From Lachnospiraceae bacterium UBA1818 (GTDB lineage: Bacteria > Bacillota > Clostridia > Lachnospirales > Lachnospiraceae), in assembly GCA_904419285.1 (NCBI GenBank), contig CAJFQZ010000006.1:1-60103 (forward strand): a DNA stretch of 60,103 nt. Direction: 5' to 3'. Positions within the stretch are counted from its first letter, which is position 1, and each line of letters starts with the position of its first letter. The position numbers and the translations under genes are program-made. Under the pieces are notes generated by a model. That model saw only the letters and a program-made list of their open reading frames with translations. It was not told the origin of the DNA and did no database searches. Positions 42,401-51,697 of this stretch are shown one piece after another.

Positions 42401-44935
42401 GTAACTTTTAATGATAACGTTCCGACAAAATTCCTCCAGCACTATCTGGTAATGGAATGGGAGAACGATGAGACGAAGAGTGTTGAGGATGGAAATACAG
42501 AGAAGTATATCCGTCTTGAGAGCGAAGACGGTGCGGACGAGGTAGAAGTGTTCCGTACAGAGAGCGGCGGAAGAGAGATCTACTACAATGGAAAGATGAT
42601 CCTGACCGGTGAAGTCAACATGAACGGCGGCTGGACGAACGCTTCAACAGAGAAATACCTCATTCCGTGGTTCTGGGATGCAGACGGCAATACGCTGGCA
42701 GATGATGAGCAGAAGCTGTACCACTGGAACAGAAGCGGCGGCGAGACCACATGGGAGCTTCCGGATGAATGGAGCGATGCGTCAACTGTCAAGGTGTACA
42801 AGCTGACGGATACCGGAAGAACAGAGGAACAGGAGATCGAAGTCGTGGACGGCAGCATCACGCTCAGCGCAGAAGCAGCGGTTCCGTATGTTGTTTACAA
42901 GGGCGAAAAAGCAGAGCGTACTTTTGAAGAGATGAACTGGGGCGAAGGCACAGGCCTTGTTGACCCGAACTTTACCAGCCAGACATTTGACGCGTGGGAC
43001 GTAGAAGGAAACGATGACGGTTCCGCGCAGATCGTGAAGAAGTCCGATAACAACAATCCGGTTCTTCAGGTGGCGGACAATGCAGAGGAAGTAAGCGTGT
43101 CTCAGCCAATCACGGGACTCGAGAGCGGAAAGACCTATATGGCTTATACTGCAGTGGATAACCGAAGTGACAGAAAGGCTTACATTGAAGTGACGACAGA
43201 GGACGGCACGGAATCCAATTACACGGCGCGTTCTGTCGTCAGGACTTACATAGGCGTAAATGCTCACAATACAGAAAATGCCGCCAGCTATATGCAGAAT
43301 ATGCCGGTGATCTTCACTGTCCCGGCGGACAGTACGGATGCTGTCCTGACGCTGCGTGTGGAAGCAGGAGCGGGAACGGTACAGTTCGACGAGCTGCGGG
43401 TAGTAGAAGTGGATGAGTCCGAAGTGGACAAGTGGACAGATGAGAACGTGTTCGAGCAGGATTTCGAGCACAACATCCAGGGACTGTATCCGTTCGTTGT
43501 CGGCGACCACCAGGGAAGACCGACGGATGTGAAGGTCCATCTGTCAGAAAAGAACGAGCCTTATACGCAGATAGGCTGGAACGACAGGATCGTAGACGAT
43601 GTGATCGACGGAGACTGGTCGGTGAAGGCGCATCAGCTGACATCGCTGGGCGGCCTGGTATACCAGACGATCCCGCAGACATACAGATTCGAGGAAGGTG
43701 TGGAGTACACCGTGACCTTCCAGTATGAGCAGGGTATGGATGACACATACGCGTTCGTTGTCGGCGAGGGCGAGCACATCAAGGCAAACGGCAAAAACGA
43801 TTCTTCTATCAAGTACTATGAGAATCTGAAGGCTGCTTCTGATCCGGTTGGAACGTATACGTATACTTTTACCCCGGATTCAGATGAGTGGTGGATCGGT
43901 ATCTACTCAAATGAAGAGGTATCTGTCACAGAGGGCAGTGCAGGATCCAAGCCGTGGAAGATGGGCGCGGCTGATATTATCCTGGACAATCTGAAGATTG
44001 AAAACAACAAAGAGATCGAGGAACCCGAGAAACCGGCAGGCGACATCTCAACCGCGGTCCTGAAATACGCGGTGGAGCTTGCGGAAAAAGTTGACATGAG
44101 CGGAGTTATGGATGCGGTCAAAGAAAACTTTGATCAGGCGCTGCAGACTGCAAAGGATGTCCTTGCAAGAGCAGAATCCGGTGATGTATCCGTGACGCAG
44201 AGCGAGATTGACAGTGCATGGCAGAACCTGATCAAGGCAATGCAGTACGGTGAATTCAAACCGGGAGACAAGACAGATCTTGAAAAGGTGATCGCGCTTG
44301 CGGAAGAGATGAGCGGCCGTCTCGATAAATATCTCGAGGAAGGAAAGGATGAGTTCCTCTCCGCGCTTGAGCGGGCAAAAGAAGTCTATGCGGACGGCAA
44401 TGCATTCCAGGAGGATGTCGAGAGTGCATGGCAGGATCTGATCGATGCGATGGCAGATCTGAGACTGAAGCCAGACAAGGATCTTCTGGAGGATCTGATC
44501 GCGCAGGCAGAAGGCCTGAACGAAGCGGATTATGAGGCGCAGAGCTTTGCGGTAATGCGCACCGCACTTGTGGCGGCAAAGGATGTATTCGACAAGGAAG
44601 ACGCGACTCAGGAGGAGATCGACGCATCGGCGGCAGCTCTGAAGGATGCGATCGCACAGCTGACTACGACCGGCAGCGGCGAAGAACCGGGAACAGGCAT
44701 GGGAGACAGCGGTACGACAGGTACGGGCAGTGCTGCACAGAATCAGGGACAGACAGCGGATACTGCAGATAAGAGCAATGATTCTTCATCCGCAGGAAAG
44801 ACTGCTTCCGCAAAAGGTTCTGCTGTAAAGACCGGTGATACGGCGAATGTACTTCCGTTTGTGGCAGCAGCAGCGGCGGCTGTACTTGCGGCAGGAGCAG
44901 TCGTAACCTTGAAGAGAAGGAAGAAAGAAAACTAA
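39413..44935 (+). CDS. GH101 endo-alpha-N-acetylgalactosaminidase, wall-anchored
   Basis: A 1840-residue secreted enzyme that frees Gal-GalNAc (core 1) from mucin Ser/Thr. Signal peptide 1-35; two related LamG-like sandwiches (about 45-245 and 250-460; YDPSQGWYLQRK and YDSTQGWYWQTR mark the duplication). Then come a beta supersandwich (about 465-690) and the GH101 barrel (about 700-1020) with RVDLATDGLGQQ, IGIHINASEGYPEA, Asp888 in FIYLDVW (likely nucleophile) and NEWGY (Glu914, acid/base candidate). C-terminal sandwich, two galactose-binding-like modules (about 1170-1490), FIVAR repeats (about 1500-1755), VKTGD, membrane helix and RRKKEN. AAGGAGG precedes the ATG. It should act on host mucin at the cell surface. 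The anchor motif lacks the Pro of LPXTG. Confidence 0.9.
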   Translation: MKRKCVKLMKSVLAAALAAVVVLTPDMFSFAVNAEEAQTAEAADAGTGYDDVVNAAHSAWNNYEWRVVNGSEGLTKGEIISEGTNWLDFQATSSAGNAMSNRALIYSTQAADKIRNGSIKATLSPTTTSDISRMGLLFRCTEQGDCLYFAYDPSQGWYLQRKAGNSSKKLLGSGVKIMAEPGEEITAEVQFEEGVINAWITYKGERTQVFTNESTVATAGGSEIHAGYTGLMIGKYGSTAGAYVKDIEMTDTVNSDTFNGEYDWESDTWVPFDGNSTVSVVERDAKNYYEIQVDTNQSVPNAPVVTRNTSDPAYSSEPFRTGKIDTYFTDLGTANGKSSNFAIVYRWTDINNCAWVGYDSTQGWYWQTRVNGVGCYKTAGDKTPAPAVGETTHVTVQFDGTDVVVTVDDQVISDGWYTTAGNNGTLQDNLNSLPAGTAGFLMRQGHVQVHDYTVDSYDVDAGEDEIGIDPATISSDVMDVVIDRQFPRVQKYTFKDNSGTMWAQARGINTLKVNGTQVTVDTEQVQCEVSEGSAVYTIPVNGGGVEAVITATLRVEDNIVRFDVNSIETTAGTFSTLEIPGLLLASITNQDGGAQLAYAQMSGNTTQKGDYFVDIDRSFTQTSSAYREYEGMYAFVSNDTFSAGLYSNSEKNNDLRVTASPGVAMDEEGNAFTYLGLRSSVWTLENEGVKSDLPSMSVIITKDANDNGKVDWQDGAIAYREIMHNPEGWESVKDMVTIRIVENFASQAAHPFLETADGIKRVDLATDGLGQQVLLKGYASEGHDSAHPDYGDIGTRIGGAEDLNELLQIAHDYGTEIGIHINASEGYPEADAFSEDLMRIGSFGWNWVDESYSMNTMYDLTSGLRAQRLDSLREQLTDEDNLDFIYLDVWSADTWQTNKISQQFIERGWRCANEWGYANEDDATWNHWAVDVDYGGSSSKGINSDIMRFIRNHQKDSWQANYPAYGGTMVYPLLGGENSVSFEGWQRAKDFNTFVTVTFNDNVPTKFLQHYLVMEWENDETKSVEDGNTEKYIRLESEDGADEVEVFRTESGGREIYYNGKMILTGEVNMNGGWTNASTEKYLIPWFWDADGNTLADDEQKLYHWNRSGGETTWELPDEWSDASTVKVYKLTDTGRTEEQEIEVVDGSITLSAEAAVPYVVYKGEKAERTFEEMNWGEGTGLVDPNFTSQTFDAWDVEGNDDGSAQIVKKSDNNNPVLQVADNAEEVSVSQPITGLESGKTYMAYTAVDNRSDRKAYIEVTTEDGTESNYTARSVVRTYIGVNAHNTENAASYMQNMPVIFTVPADSTDAVLTLRVEAGAGTVQFDELRVVEVDESEVDKWTDENVFEQDFEHNIQGLYPFVVGDHQGRPTDVKVHLSEKNEPYTQIGWNDRIVDDVIDGDWSVKAHQLTSLGGLVYQTIPQTYRFEEGVEYTVTFQYEQGMDDTYAFVVGEGEHIKANGKNDSSIKYYENLKAASDPVGTYTYTFTPDSDEWWIGIYSNEEVSVTEGSAGSKPWKMGAADIILDNLKIENNKEIEEPEKPAGDISTAVLKYAVELAEKVDMSGVMDAVKENFDQALQTAKDVLARAESGDVSVTQSEIDSAWQNLIKAMQYGEFKPGDKTDLEKVIALAEEMSGRLDKYLEEGKDEFLSALERAKEVYADGNAFQEDVESAWQDLIDAMADLRLKPDKDLLEDLIAQAEGLNEADYEAQSFAVMRTALVAAKDVFDKEDATQEEIDASAAALKDAIAQLTTTGSGEEPGTGMGDSGTTGTGSAAQNQGQTADTADKSNDSSSAGKTASAKGSAVKTGDTANVLPFVAAAAAAVLAAGAVVTLKRRKKEN

Positions 44936-44971
44936 AACAGCTTTCCGGCGGCGGACAAGCCGGAAGAATGG

Positions 44972-45002
44972 AACAGGCAGGGCGGAGTGCCCTGCCTGTT
45001 TT
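44972..45002 (+). terminator. Terminator of the GH101 gene
   Basis: AACAGGCAGGGC (44972-44983) pairs perfectly with GCCCTGCCTGTT (44989-45000), then TTCG. Confidence 0.85.
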
Positions 45003-45105
45003 CGCTGCCGGGGCGGCATTCTGTGTCCGGGAAGATATCCTGTGAAAGCGCAGAGGGACTGTGTTGATTTATCGCTTCATCACAGTAATATACCAAAATA
45101 TTTTC

Positions 45106-45134
45106 TTTACATCAGCGGAAAAATGCGGTAAAAT
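45106..45134 (+). promoter_or_regulatory. Promoter of the AGCS symporter gene
   Basis: TTTACA (45106-45111), 17-base spacer, TAAAAT (45129-45134); transcription would begin near 45141. Confidence 0.7.
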
Positions 45135-45157
45135 AAAATCATTGTAATAAATATTGG

Positions 45158-45208
45158 GGCATACGGCATGCCGGCTGGCGACAGTGGTATCCGTATGCCT
45201 TTCTGTTT
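45158..45208 (+). promoter_or_regulatory. Terminator-like hairpin in the AGCS leader
   Basis: GGCATACGG (45158-45166) pairs perfectly with CCGTATGCC (45191-45199), then TTTCTGTTT. The 24-base loop has GCCGGCTGGC, a possible inner hairpin. It lies between promoter and start codon, so it may be an attenuator; no known riboswitch was recognised. Confidence 0.5.
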
Positions 45209-45247
45209 AAGACATGACTGAAAATGAGAAGAGGAGGAACTAGACAA

Positions 45248-46654
45248 ATGTATGAGAAAATCTATGGGTTCGTCCAGTCGGTCGACAATGTTGTATGGGG
45301 CTGGGCAATGATTCTGCTTCTGCTGGGAACGCACTTGTTCCTGACGATACGGACAGGCTTTATCCAGAGAAAGACGATCACAAAAGGAATTCCGCTTTCC
45401 GTATCCAAAGAAGACGGCGCTGACGGAGAAGTCAGCCAGTTCGGTGCTCTGACCACGGCACTGGCATCCACGATCGGCACCGGAAATATCATCGGTGTCG
45501 GAACAGCGATCACTCTTGGAGGTCCCGGTGCAGTTCTCTGGTGCTGGCTGACCGGCGTGTTCGGGATCGCGACGAAGTACTCAGAGTCTCTGATCGCCGT
45601 GAAATACCGTGTGAAGACAGAGGACGGACGTATGCAGGGCGGCGCCATGTATGCGCTTGACCGCGGGCTGAACATGAAGTGGCTTGGCATGATCTTTGCC
45701 GTGTTTGCCGGATTTGCCTCTTTCGGGATCGGCTGTGCGACTCAGGTGAATGCCATCGCCGAGGTATGTAATAACAATCTGGGGATTGAGCCCTGGATCG
45801 TCGGCATCATAGTCGCAGCTCTGACCGCGTTCGTCATCTTCGGCGGGATCAAGACGATAGCGAGCGTCTGCGAGAAGCTCGTACCGTTCATGGCGATCTT
45901 CTATGTACTTGGATGTCTTGTTATCCTTGTGATAAATTATGATTATATCATACCCGCTATACAGACGATCTGCAGGCTGGCGTTTACAAAAGGCGCGGCG
46001 GCAGGAGGTCTTGTCGGAGGCGGAATCCGCTATGCGATCCAGTACGGAGTCGCAAGAGGTCTTTTTTCCAATGAGTCCGGTATGGGATCTGCCCCCATCG
46101 CAGCAGCTGCCGCAAAGACGAAAAATCCGGTCCGCCAGGCGCTTGTATCCTCAACAGGTACATTCTGGGATACAGTAGTGGTCTGCCTTATGACAGGACT
46201 GGTGCTGGTATCGACGATCATGAAAAATCCCACGATCAATATGGATCAGCTCTCGGACGGCGGAGCACTCACTTCCGCGGCGTTTTCTCAGATTCCGTAT
46301 TTGGGACCGTTTATCCTGGTTGTCGGCATTATAACATTTGCATACTCCACGATTCTCGGATGGGCCTATTACGGGGAAAGATGTGTTGAGTACTTTGCGG
46401 GGAAGAAGGGACTGATCCCCTACAGGATACTCTATGTGGCAGTTGCCCTGATCGCGCCGGTGCTTGCGCTGGATCTTGTATGGCTGATCGCGGATATCCT
46501 GAATGCTCTGATGGCGATACCAAACCTTATAGCAGTATTGTTATTGTCCTCAGTCATAGTGAGTGAGACTAAAAAATACATCAACAATCTTGATGCGGTA
46601 GATGACACGCCGGTTCCTGTGATCAAGACAGGGGTCAAGGGTAAGAAAAAATAG
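45248..46654 (+). CDS. AGCS sodium:alanine (amino acid) symporter
   Basis: A 468-residue membrane protein with about 11 helices that imports alanine or glycine, sometimes glutamine, with Na+. Motifs: [37 protein letters not shown] (written in part), [14 protein letters not shown] and [24 protein letters not shown] 45248 is ten bases after AGGAGG; an earlier in-frame ATG at 45224 lacks a site. Single gene with a hairpin in its leader and another after its stop. Confidence 0.93.
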   Translation: MYEKIYGFVQSVDNVVWGWAMILLLLGTHLFLTIRTGFIQRKTITKGIPLSVSKEDGADGEVSQFGALTTALASTIGTGNIIGVGTAITLGGPGAVLWCWLTGVFGIATKYSESLIAVKYRVKTEDGRMQGGAMYALDRGLNMKWLGMIFAVFAGFASFGIGCATQVNAIAEVCNNNLGIEPWIVGIIVAALTAFVIFGGIKTIASVCEKLVPFMAIFYVLGCLVILVINYDYIIPAIQTICRLAFTKGAAAGGLVGGGIRYAIQYGVARGLFSNESGMGSAPIAAAAAKTKNPVRQALVSSTGTFWDTVVVCLMTGLVLVSTIMKNPTINMDQLSDGGALTSAAFSQIPYLGPFILVVGIITFAYSTILGWAYYGERCVEYFAGKKGLIPYRILYVAVALIAPVLALDLVWLIADILNALMAIPNLIAVLLLSSVIVSETKKYINNLDAVDDTPVPVIKTGVKGKKK

Positions 46655-46661
46655 AAAAAGT

Positions 46662-46692
46662 ACAGCCGGTCTGGATTATCCGGACCGGCTGT
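46662..46692. terminator. Long hairpin between the symporter gene and hisH
   Basis: ACAGCCGGTCTGG at 46662-46674 is complementary to the following CCGGACCGGCTGT (46680-46692) with one G-U pair. No T run follows on the plus strand; on the minus strand TACTTTTTC follows. Confidence 0.5.
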
Positions 46693-46724
46693 GATACTAT
46701 ATAGAGAAAATGCGAGGTGAAGAC

Positions 46725-47336
46725 ATGATAGCGATTATCGATTATGATGCCGGAAATATCAAGAGCGTGGAAAAGGCTCTCCTCCTGCTGGGGCAGGACG
46801 TTGTCATAACAGGGGACAGAGAAGAGATATTGAAAGCGGATAAAGTCGTCCTTCCGGGCGTAGGGGCATTTGGAGACGCGATGGACAATCTCAGAAGAAC
46901 GGGGCTTGATCAGGTGATCCGGGAGGTGACGGACAGAGGGACTCCGTTCCTTGGGATCTGTCTCGGGCTGCAGCTTCTGTTTGAGCGGAGTGATGAGGCG
47001 CCTGGAGTGGACGGACTCGGGATCCTGGAAGGCGAGATCCTTCGAATTCCGGATAAGGACGGACTCAAGATCCCTCACATGGGATGGAATTCCCTGCATC
47101 TGGAAAACAACGGGAGACTGTTCCGAGGCATAGAGGAAGGCTCCTACGTCTATTTTGTACACTCCTATTATCTGAAGGCGGCTGATGAGCGTATTGTGAA
47201 GGCTTCCACAGAGTACAGCACACATATCCATGCATCGGTTGAGAAGGGGAATGTATTTGCCTGCCAGTTCCATCCGGAGAAGAGCAGCGACGTGGGAATT
47301 CAGATACTGAGAAATTTTGTGGAGCTGCAGGCTTAG
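46725..47336 (+). CDS. hisH: Imidazole glycerol phosphate synthase, glutaminase subunit
   Basis: A class I glutamine amidotransferase (203 residues) that supplies ammonia to HisF in histidine synthesis. [16 protein letters not shown] at the N-terminus, VLPGVGAFG (oxyanion strand), Cys79 in GICLGLQ and [11 protein letters not shown] with the catalytic His. The frame opens at 46710, but ATG 46725 with GAGGTGA upstream gives the family start. hisF follows 19 bases on; no other his gene is in the window. Confidence 0.95.
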   Translation: MIAIIDYDAGNIKSVEKALLLLGQDVVITGDREEILKADKVVLPGVGAFGDAMDNLRRTGLDQVIREVTDRGTPFLGICLGLQLLFERSDEAPGVDGLGILEGEILRIPDKDGLKIPHMGWNSLHLENNGRLFRGIEEGSYVYFVHSYYLKAADERIVKASTEYSTHIHASVEKGNVFACQFHPEKSSDVGIQILRNFVELQA

Positions 47337-47355
47337 GAACAGGAGGATTGCTGTT

Positions 47356-48117
47356 ATGTTTACAAAGAGAATCATCCCCTGCCTGGATGTGAATGCCGGG
47401 CGGGTGGTCAAAGGTGTGAATTTTGTCGATCTGAAAGATGCGGGAGATCCCGTGGAGATCGCAAAGGCGTACGACAAGGCGGGAGCGGACGAGCTGGTGT
47501 TCCTGGATATCACCGCGTCCTCGGACAACCGGGCCACGGTCGTGGATATGGTGAGAAAAGTAGCTGAGTGTGTGTTCATTCCCTTTACCGTGGGAGGAGG
47601 GATCCGCACAGTTGATGATTTCCGCGCTATCCTAAGGGAGGGAGCGGACAAGATCTCTGTCAATTCCTCTGCCATCAACACACCGGAGCTGGTGCGGGAA
47701 GCTGCGGATAAGTTCGGCAGCCAGTGCGTCGTCGTTGCCATCGACGCGAAGAAAAGAGCGGACGGCTCCGGCTGGAATATCTATAAGAACGGCGGCCGGA
47801 TCGACGTCGGGATCGACGCTGTCGAGTGGGCGAAGAAGGTGGAGAGCCTGGGCGCGGGAGAAATCCTCCTTACGAGCATGGACTGTGACGGAACGAAGGC
47901 GGGCTATGATCTTGAACTGACCCGCGCGATCGCGGAGAGTGTATCAATCCCGGTCATCGCATCCGGGGGAGCAGGAAAACTGGAGCACTTCAAGGAAGCT
48001 CTGACTGTCGGGATGGCGGACGCGGCGCTGGCGGCGTCACTGTTCCATTACAAGGAGCTGGAGATCCGGGAAGTGAAGGAGTATCTGAGGCGCGAGGGCG
48101 TGCCGGTAAGGCTCTGA
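47356..48117 (+). CDS. hisF: Imidazole glycerol phosphate synthase, cyclase subunit
   Basis: The TIM-barrel partner of HisH; it joins ammonia to PRFAR to give imidazole glycerol phosphate and AICAR. The 253-residue protein has [16 protein letters not shown] (catalytic Asp11), [20 protein letters not shown], and [18 protein letters not shown] with the second catalytic Asp. ATG 47356 follows AGGAGG by nine bases. HisH-HisF form one complex, and this gene pair is separate from a his operon. Confidence 0.96.
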   Translation: MFTKRIIPCLDVNAGRVVKGVNFVDLKDAGDPVEIAKAYDKAGADELVFLDITASSDNRATVVDMVRKVAECVFIPFTVGGGIRTVDDFRAILREGADKISVNSSAINTPELVREAADKFGSQCVVVAIDAKKRADGSGWNIYKNGGRIDVGIDAVEWAKKVESLGAGEILLTSMDCDGTKAGYDLELTRAIAESVSIPVIASGGAGKLEHFKEALTVGMADAALAASLFHYKELEIREVKEYLRREGVPVRL

Positions 48118-48216
48118 TGTGTGCGCCGTACCGGATGAACGGTAAGGGCGCAGAAAACGCAGATAAGTTATCCGTCAAAGACATATGACGAGAAGAGATA
48201 CGACAAGGAGAAGAAA

Positions 48217-48885
48217 ATGGCTGGTTTAAACGGTGACTGGTATGAAGCATTAAAAGGTGAATTTGCAAAGCCATATTACAAGAAGCTGTTCGAGACAGTG
48301 AATCATGAATACAGGACAAGGCTGATCTTTCCGCCTGCAAAGGATATCTTTAACGCCTTCCATCTGACTCCGCTGAAGGATGTGAAGGTCGTGATCCTCG
48401 GACAGGATCCCTATCACAACAACGGGCAGGCACACGGGCTCTGCTTTTCTGTGCAGAAGGGAGTGGAGATCCCGCCGTCTCTCGTGAATATTTATCAGGA
48501 GCTCCATGATGATCTGGGCTGTACGATTCCGAATCACGGATGTCTTACAAAGTGGGCGGAGCAGGGAGTTCTCATGCTGAACACTGTCCTGACAGTGCGC
48601 GCCCATCAGGCAAACTCCCACCGGGGGATCGGATGGGAGGAGTTCACGGACGCCGCGATCACAGTGCTCAACAGTCAGGACCGCCCTATCGTGTTTATCC
48701 TCTGGGGAGCTCCGGCGCAGCGGAAAAAGGCGATGCTGAACAATCCGAAGCACCTGATCCTGACGGCGCCCCATCCCAGTCCGCTGTCCGCCTTCCGCGG
48801 ATTCTTCGGCAGCAGGCCCTTCAGTCAGACAAATGAGTTCCTGAAGGCTCATGGAGTGGAACCGATCGACTGGCAGATCGACTGA
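48217..48885 (+). CDS. ung: Uracil-DNA glycosylase, family 1
   Basis: It removes uracil from DNA, the first step of base excision repair. In 222 residues all motifs are present: GQDPYH (62-67) with catalytic Asp64, GLCFSV, LLNTVLTVR, FILWGAPAQ, and HPSPLSAFRGFFG with the leucine loop. AAGGAG precedes the ATG. It follows hisF after 99 bases and is not functionally linked with it. Confidence 0.97.
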   Translation: MAGLNGDWYEALKGEFAKPYYKKLFETVNHEYRTRLIFPPAKDIFNAFHLTPLKDVKVVILGQDPYHNNGQAHGLCFSVQKGVEIPPSLVNIYQELHDDLGCTIPNHGCLTKWAEQGVLMLNTVLTVRAHQANSHRGIGWEEFTDAAITVLNSQDRPIVFILWGAPAQRKKAMLNNPKHLILTAPHPSPLSAFRGFFGSRPFSQTNEFLKAHGVEPIDWQID

Positions 48886-49006
48886 GGTGTGGAAAGGCGG
48901 GCTGTGCCGGCTGAGATGAGCGCGGCCTGCCGCAGGATAAAAATCGAGGAGTTCAGGCAGTAAGGATGAAGAGTGATCTTTGTCGCAATTTTGATAAGAA
49001 AAAATC

Positions 49007-49035
49007 TTGCATTTTAGCTAGATCCGCAGTATAAT
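49007..49035 (+). promoter_or_regulatory. Promoter of tRNA-Gly(CCC)
   Basis: TTGCAT (49007-49012), 17-base spacer, TATAAT (49030-49035); the tRNA begins 17 bases after the -10. Confidence 0.8.
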
Positions 49036-49051
49036 TCATATCGTGCAGGAT

Positions 49052-49122
49052 GCAGATGTAGTTCATCGGTAGAACTCCAGCTTCCCAAGCTGGCGAGGCG
49101 GGTTCGATTCCCGTCATCTGCT
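49052..49122 (+). tRNA. tRNA-Gly (anticodon CCC)
   Basis: Acceptor GCAGATG with CATCTGC, anticodon stem CCAGC/GCTGG around TTCCCAA, T loop TTCGATT, discriminator T; 71 bases. It is a single-gene unit with its own promoter and terminator and reads GGG. Confidence 0.95.
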
Positions 49123-49131
49123 TACAATAAG

Positions 49132-49168
49132 CCGGAAACGCTGAAGATAGTGCGTTTCCGGTTTTTTT
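49132..49168 (+). terminator. Terminator of tRNA-Gly(CCC)
   Basis: CCGGAAACGC (49132-49141) pairs perfectly with GCGTTTCCGG (49152-49161), followed by seven T. Confidence 0.95.
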
Positions 49169-49371
49169 GATGCTGAAATATATACAAATCCGGATTCCGC
49201 TGCAGGCGTTGGGCAGACCGGACATGTCAGGCGGAATCCCGACAGACAAATCTTAAGAAACTATTCAGAAATTATCCAGCAAAATATTCCAATTCTTTCC
49301 GTAATATAAATTTATAAATCTGCGGCTTCCGGAGGGGATTCTCTGAAAAGCGCAGGGAAAAGGAGGAAACA

Positions 49372-50091
49372 GTGAAACCGGTAATCAGTGTAAAGAATCT
49401 GTACAAGCTGTATCATGTCGGCGATTCTGTGGTCCGCGCCCTGGACGGCGTGAGCTTTGAGGTTTATGAGGGGGAGTTCTGCGCCATTGTCGGTACATCC
49501 GGGTCGGGCAAATCAACGCTGCTGAACATGCTGGCAGGGCTTGAGAAGCCCACAAGAGGCGAGGTCGTCATAAGCGGACAGCATATCGAGTCGCTGAAAG
49601 AGGATGAACTGGTCAGGTTCCGGAGGGAGAATGTGGGTTTTATTTTTCAGTCGTTCCATCTGATCGGGACGATGGATGCTCTGGAAAATGTCGCGCTGCC
49701 GCTCACATTCCGGGGAGAGGCGAGAAAGACGCGGCTTCAGAAAGCGGACCGGATGCTTGATCTGGTCAGTCTGAAAAAACATAAAAAGCACATGCCGAAT
49801 CAGATGTCGGGCGGCCAGCAGCAGAGAGTCGGGGTGGCGCGGGCGCTTGTCTCCGATCCTAAGATCATCTTTGCGGATGAGCCTACGGGAAATCTTGATT
49901 CACATACATCAGAGGATGTGATGCATCTGATGCAGAAAGTAGTCAGGGAACAGAACCGCACACTTGTGATGGTGACGCACGACAACCATCTTGCAGACTA
50001 TGCGGACAGGATCTTTCATATCATTGACGGAAAGATCGTAAAGATTGAGGAGAAAAACCATGAGGGAGGTAAAAACCATGAAGTTGTTTAA
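49372..50091 (+). CDS. ABC transporter ATP-binding protein, LolD/MacB type
   Basis: A 239-residue ATPase with GTG start after AGGAGG. Walker A GTSGSGKST (about 42-50), signature MSGGQQQRVGVARAL, Walker B IIFADEPTGNLD and the H loop VTHD. It belongs to the same FtsE/LolD/MacB group as the ATPase at 10 kb, but the sequences are clearly distinct. The next gene overlaps it by 14 bases, and the permease follows that, so three proteins make one machine. Confidence 0.94.
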   Translation: MKPVISVKNLYKLYHVGDSVVRALDGVSFEVYEGEFCAIVGTSGSGKSTLLNMLAGLEKPTRGEVVISGQHIESLKEDELVRFRRENVGFIFQSFHLIGTMDALENVALPLTFRGEARKTRLQKADRMLDLVSLKKHKKHMPNQMSGGQQQRVGVARALVSDPKIIFADEPTGNLDSHTSEDVMHLMQKVVREQNRTLVMVTHDNHLADYADRIFHIIDGKIVKIEEKNHEGGKNHEVV

Positions 50092-51697
50092 GAAGACAGG
50101 CGTCATGCTGCTCTGCATTATTATGGCGGTCACGATGATCCTGCCGCTGGGAGTCAGGGCGGCAGAGGAAGGCGGCGGAGATCCGGTCAAGGTGCTCAGC
50201 CAGATCCGCCTGAGCGTGGGAGACGGGCAGGAGACCCCGGTCTACAAGGCGGGAGAGAAAGCGGAGCTTAAGATCAATGTGATAAACAAGGGAAATGTAG
50301 ACGCGCAGGATGTAACGATCATCCCGGTCATAAAGAATGCGGAGGACTGGCCGTTTGACCTGGATATGCTCAACAATGAGCGGGATCTCGGCACAGTAGC
50401 GGCTGGAGGCAATCAGACAGCAGTATGGGGCAGCGGAGACGACAAGCTGACGGTCAGAGATGATGTGACAGGAAAGTCTTATAAGCTGGTGTTTGAGATC
50501 ACATATAATGACGGTGAGAAAGTCTACCAGACTGAGAAATACGTTTTCGTAAAGACAGTCGCAAAAGAAAAGCCGGCTGATCAGGGCGGACAGGGCAGCC
50601 AGGGCGGTCAGAACACGGAACCGCAGACGCCCCAGGGCGGCCAGCAGGACAATTCCGGCGGAGGAGTGGATACAGGGGATTCTGGCGGAACCGCCGGAGA
50701 CCTGGGCGGAGGCATGGTATACAACAGCGAGCCGATGACTTCCGGCGGCGGGAGCGGCAGTGCGGGAGACGGATCGGTCCCACGTGTCATTGTGACAGGA
50801 TTCGACACGGAGCCGGGAGATGTGAGGGCAGGTACGAATTTCAAGCTGGTCGTTCACCTGAAGAATACGTCCAAGCGTACGGCGGTCTCCAACATGCTCT
50901 TTGACTTTCAGGCGCCGTCGGCGGGAACGGATGCGGCTGCGGAAGCCCCGGCTTTCCTGCCTGTATCAGGCTCAAGTACAGTCTATATGGAAAAGATCGC
51001 CGCAGGCGGAACACAGGATATTTCTATCGATTTGAATGCACGTGCCGATCTTGTGCAGAAGCCGTACAGCATTTCGCTGAGCATGAAGTATGAGGACAGC
51101 AGTGCGGTGCAGTATGAGGGGCAGTCGAGCCTTGCGATCCCGGTCAAGCAGGAGGCACGGTTCGAATTCAGTGAGATCCAGGTCTCGCCGGATACAGTCA
51201 TGGCGGGTGAAGAGGCGAATATCACCTGCAGCCTTTACAATCTGGGACGCGTCAAAATGTATAATGTGAAGGTCAGGTTTGAAGGCGATGCCATAGAAGG
51301 GCAGGAACTGTTTCTCGGGAATCTGGACTCCGGGTCAACAGGGACAATAGACGGCATAGTGACGGCAGTGGCTGAGTCTTATGAGGAGTCCAACTGCAGG
51401 CTCATCCTGAGCTATGAGGACGACGCGGGGAATGTCTCTTCCGTGGAGCAGAAATTTACCATGATGGTGAACCCGGAAGAAGATTTTACAGATACGGGAA
51501 TGATGGAGATGACCGAAGAAGACAGTAGTTCACCCCTGCCGGGAATCCTTCTGGCTGTGGCAGCGGTGATCGTGATCGGCATGATCCTGGCGGCGGTGCT
51601 GATCCGGAAGAAGAAGAGAGACAAGGCTGCCGCAGAAGAGGAGGAATTGATGGATGAGGTGGAGCGACTTACTGAGGATGAGCATCAGCAGCCTTAG
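50078..51697 (+). CDS. Secreted CARDB/NEW3-like partner of an ABC system, C-terminal membrane helix
   Basis: A 539-residue envelope protein with signal peptide (1-29). Three beta-sandwich domains of the CARDB/NEW3 type follow: KVLSQIRLSVGDG onward (about 38-160), PRVIVTGFDTEPGD (about 230-355) and FSEIQVSPDTVMAGEE (about 360-465). The first two are joined by a Gly/Gln/Ser-rich linker. A membrane helix (about 488-508) and a charged tail KKKRDKAAAEEEEL end it. ATG 50078 (GGGAGG, eight bases) is chosen; ATG 50060 (GAGGAG, seven bases) is also possible. Both overlap the ATPase gene. It probably binds or guides the substrate outside the membrane for the permease. Substrate unknown. Confidence 0.8.
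   Translation: MKLFKKTGVMLLCIIMAVTMILPLGVRAAEEGGGDPVKVLSQIRLSVGDGQETPVYKAGEKAELKINVINKGNVDAQDVTIIPVIKNAEDWPFDLDMLNNERDLGTVAAGGNQTAVWGSGDDKLTVRDDVTGKSYKLVFEITYNDGEKVYQTEKYVFVKTVAKEKPADQGGQGSQGGQNTEPQTPQGGQQDNSGGGVDTGDSGGTAGDLGGGMVYNSEPMTSGGGSGSAGDGSVPRVIVTGFDTEPGDVRAGTNFKLVVHLKNTSKRTAVSNMLFDFQAPSAGTDAAAEAPAFLPVSGSSTVYMEKIAAGGTQDISIDLNARADLVQKPYSISLSMKYEDSSAVQYEGQSSLAIPVKQEARFEFSEIQVSPDTVMAGEEANITCSLYNLGRVKMYNVKVRFEGDAIEGQELFLGNLDSGSTGTIDGIVTAVAESYEESNCRLILSYEDDAGNVSSVEQKFTMMVNPEEDFTDTGMMEMTEEDSSSPLPGILLAVAAVIVIGMILAAVLIRKKKRDKAAAEEEELMDEVERLTEDEHQQP

Noticed and set aside
45158-45199. Glycine riboswitch before the AGCS gene
   Set aside because: The conserved tandem aptamer sequences are missing; only a simple hairpin is present.
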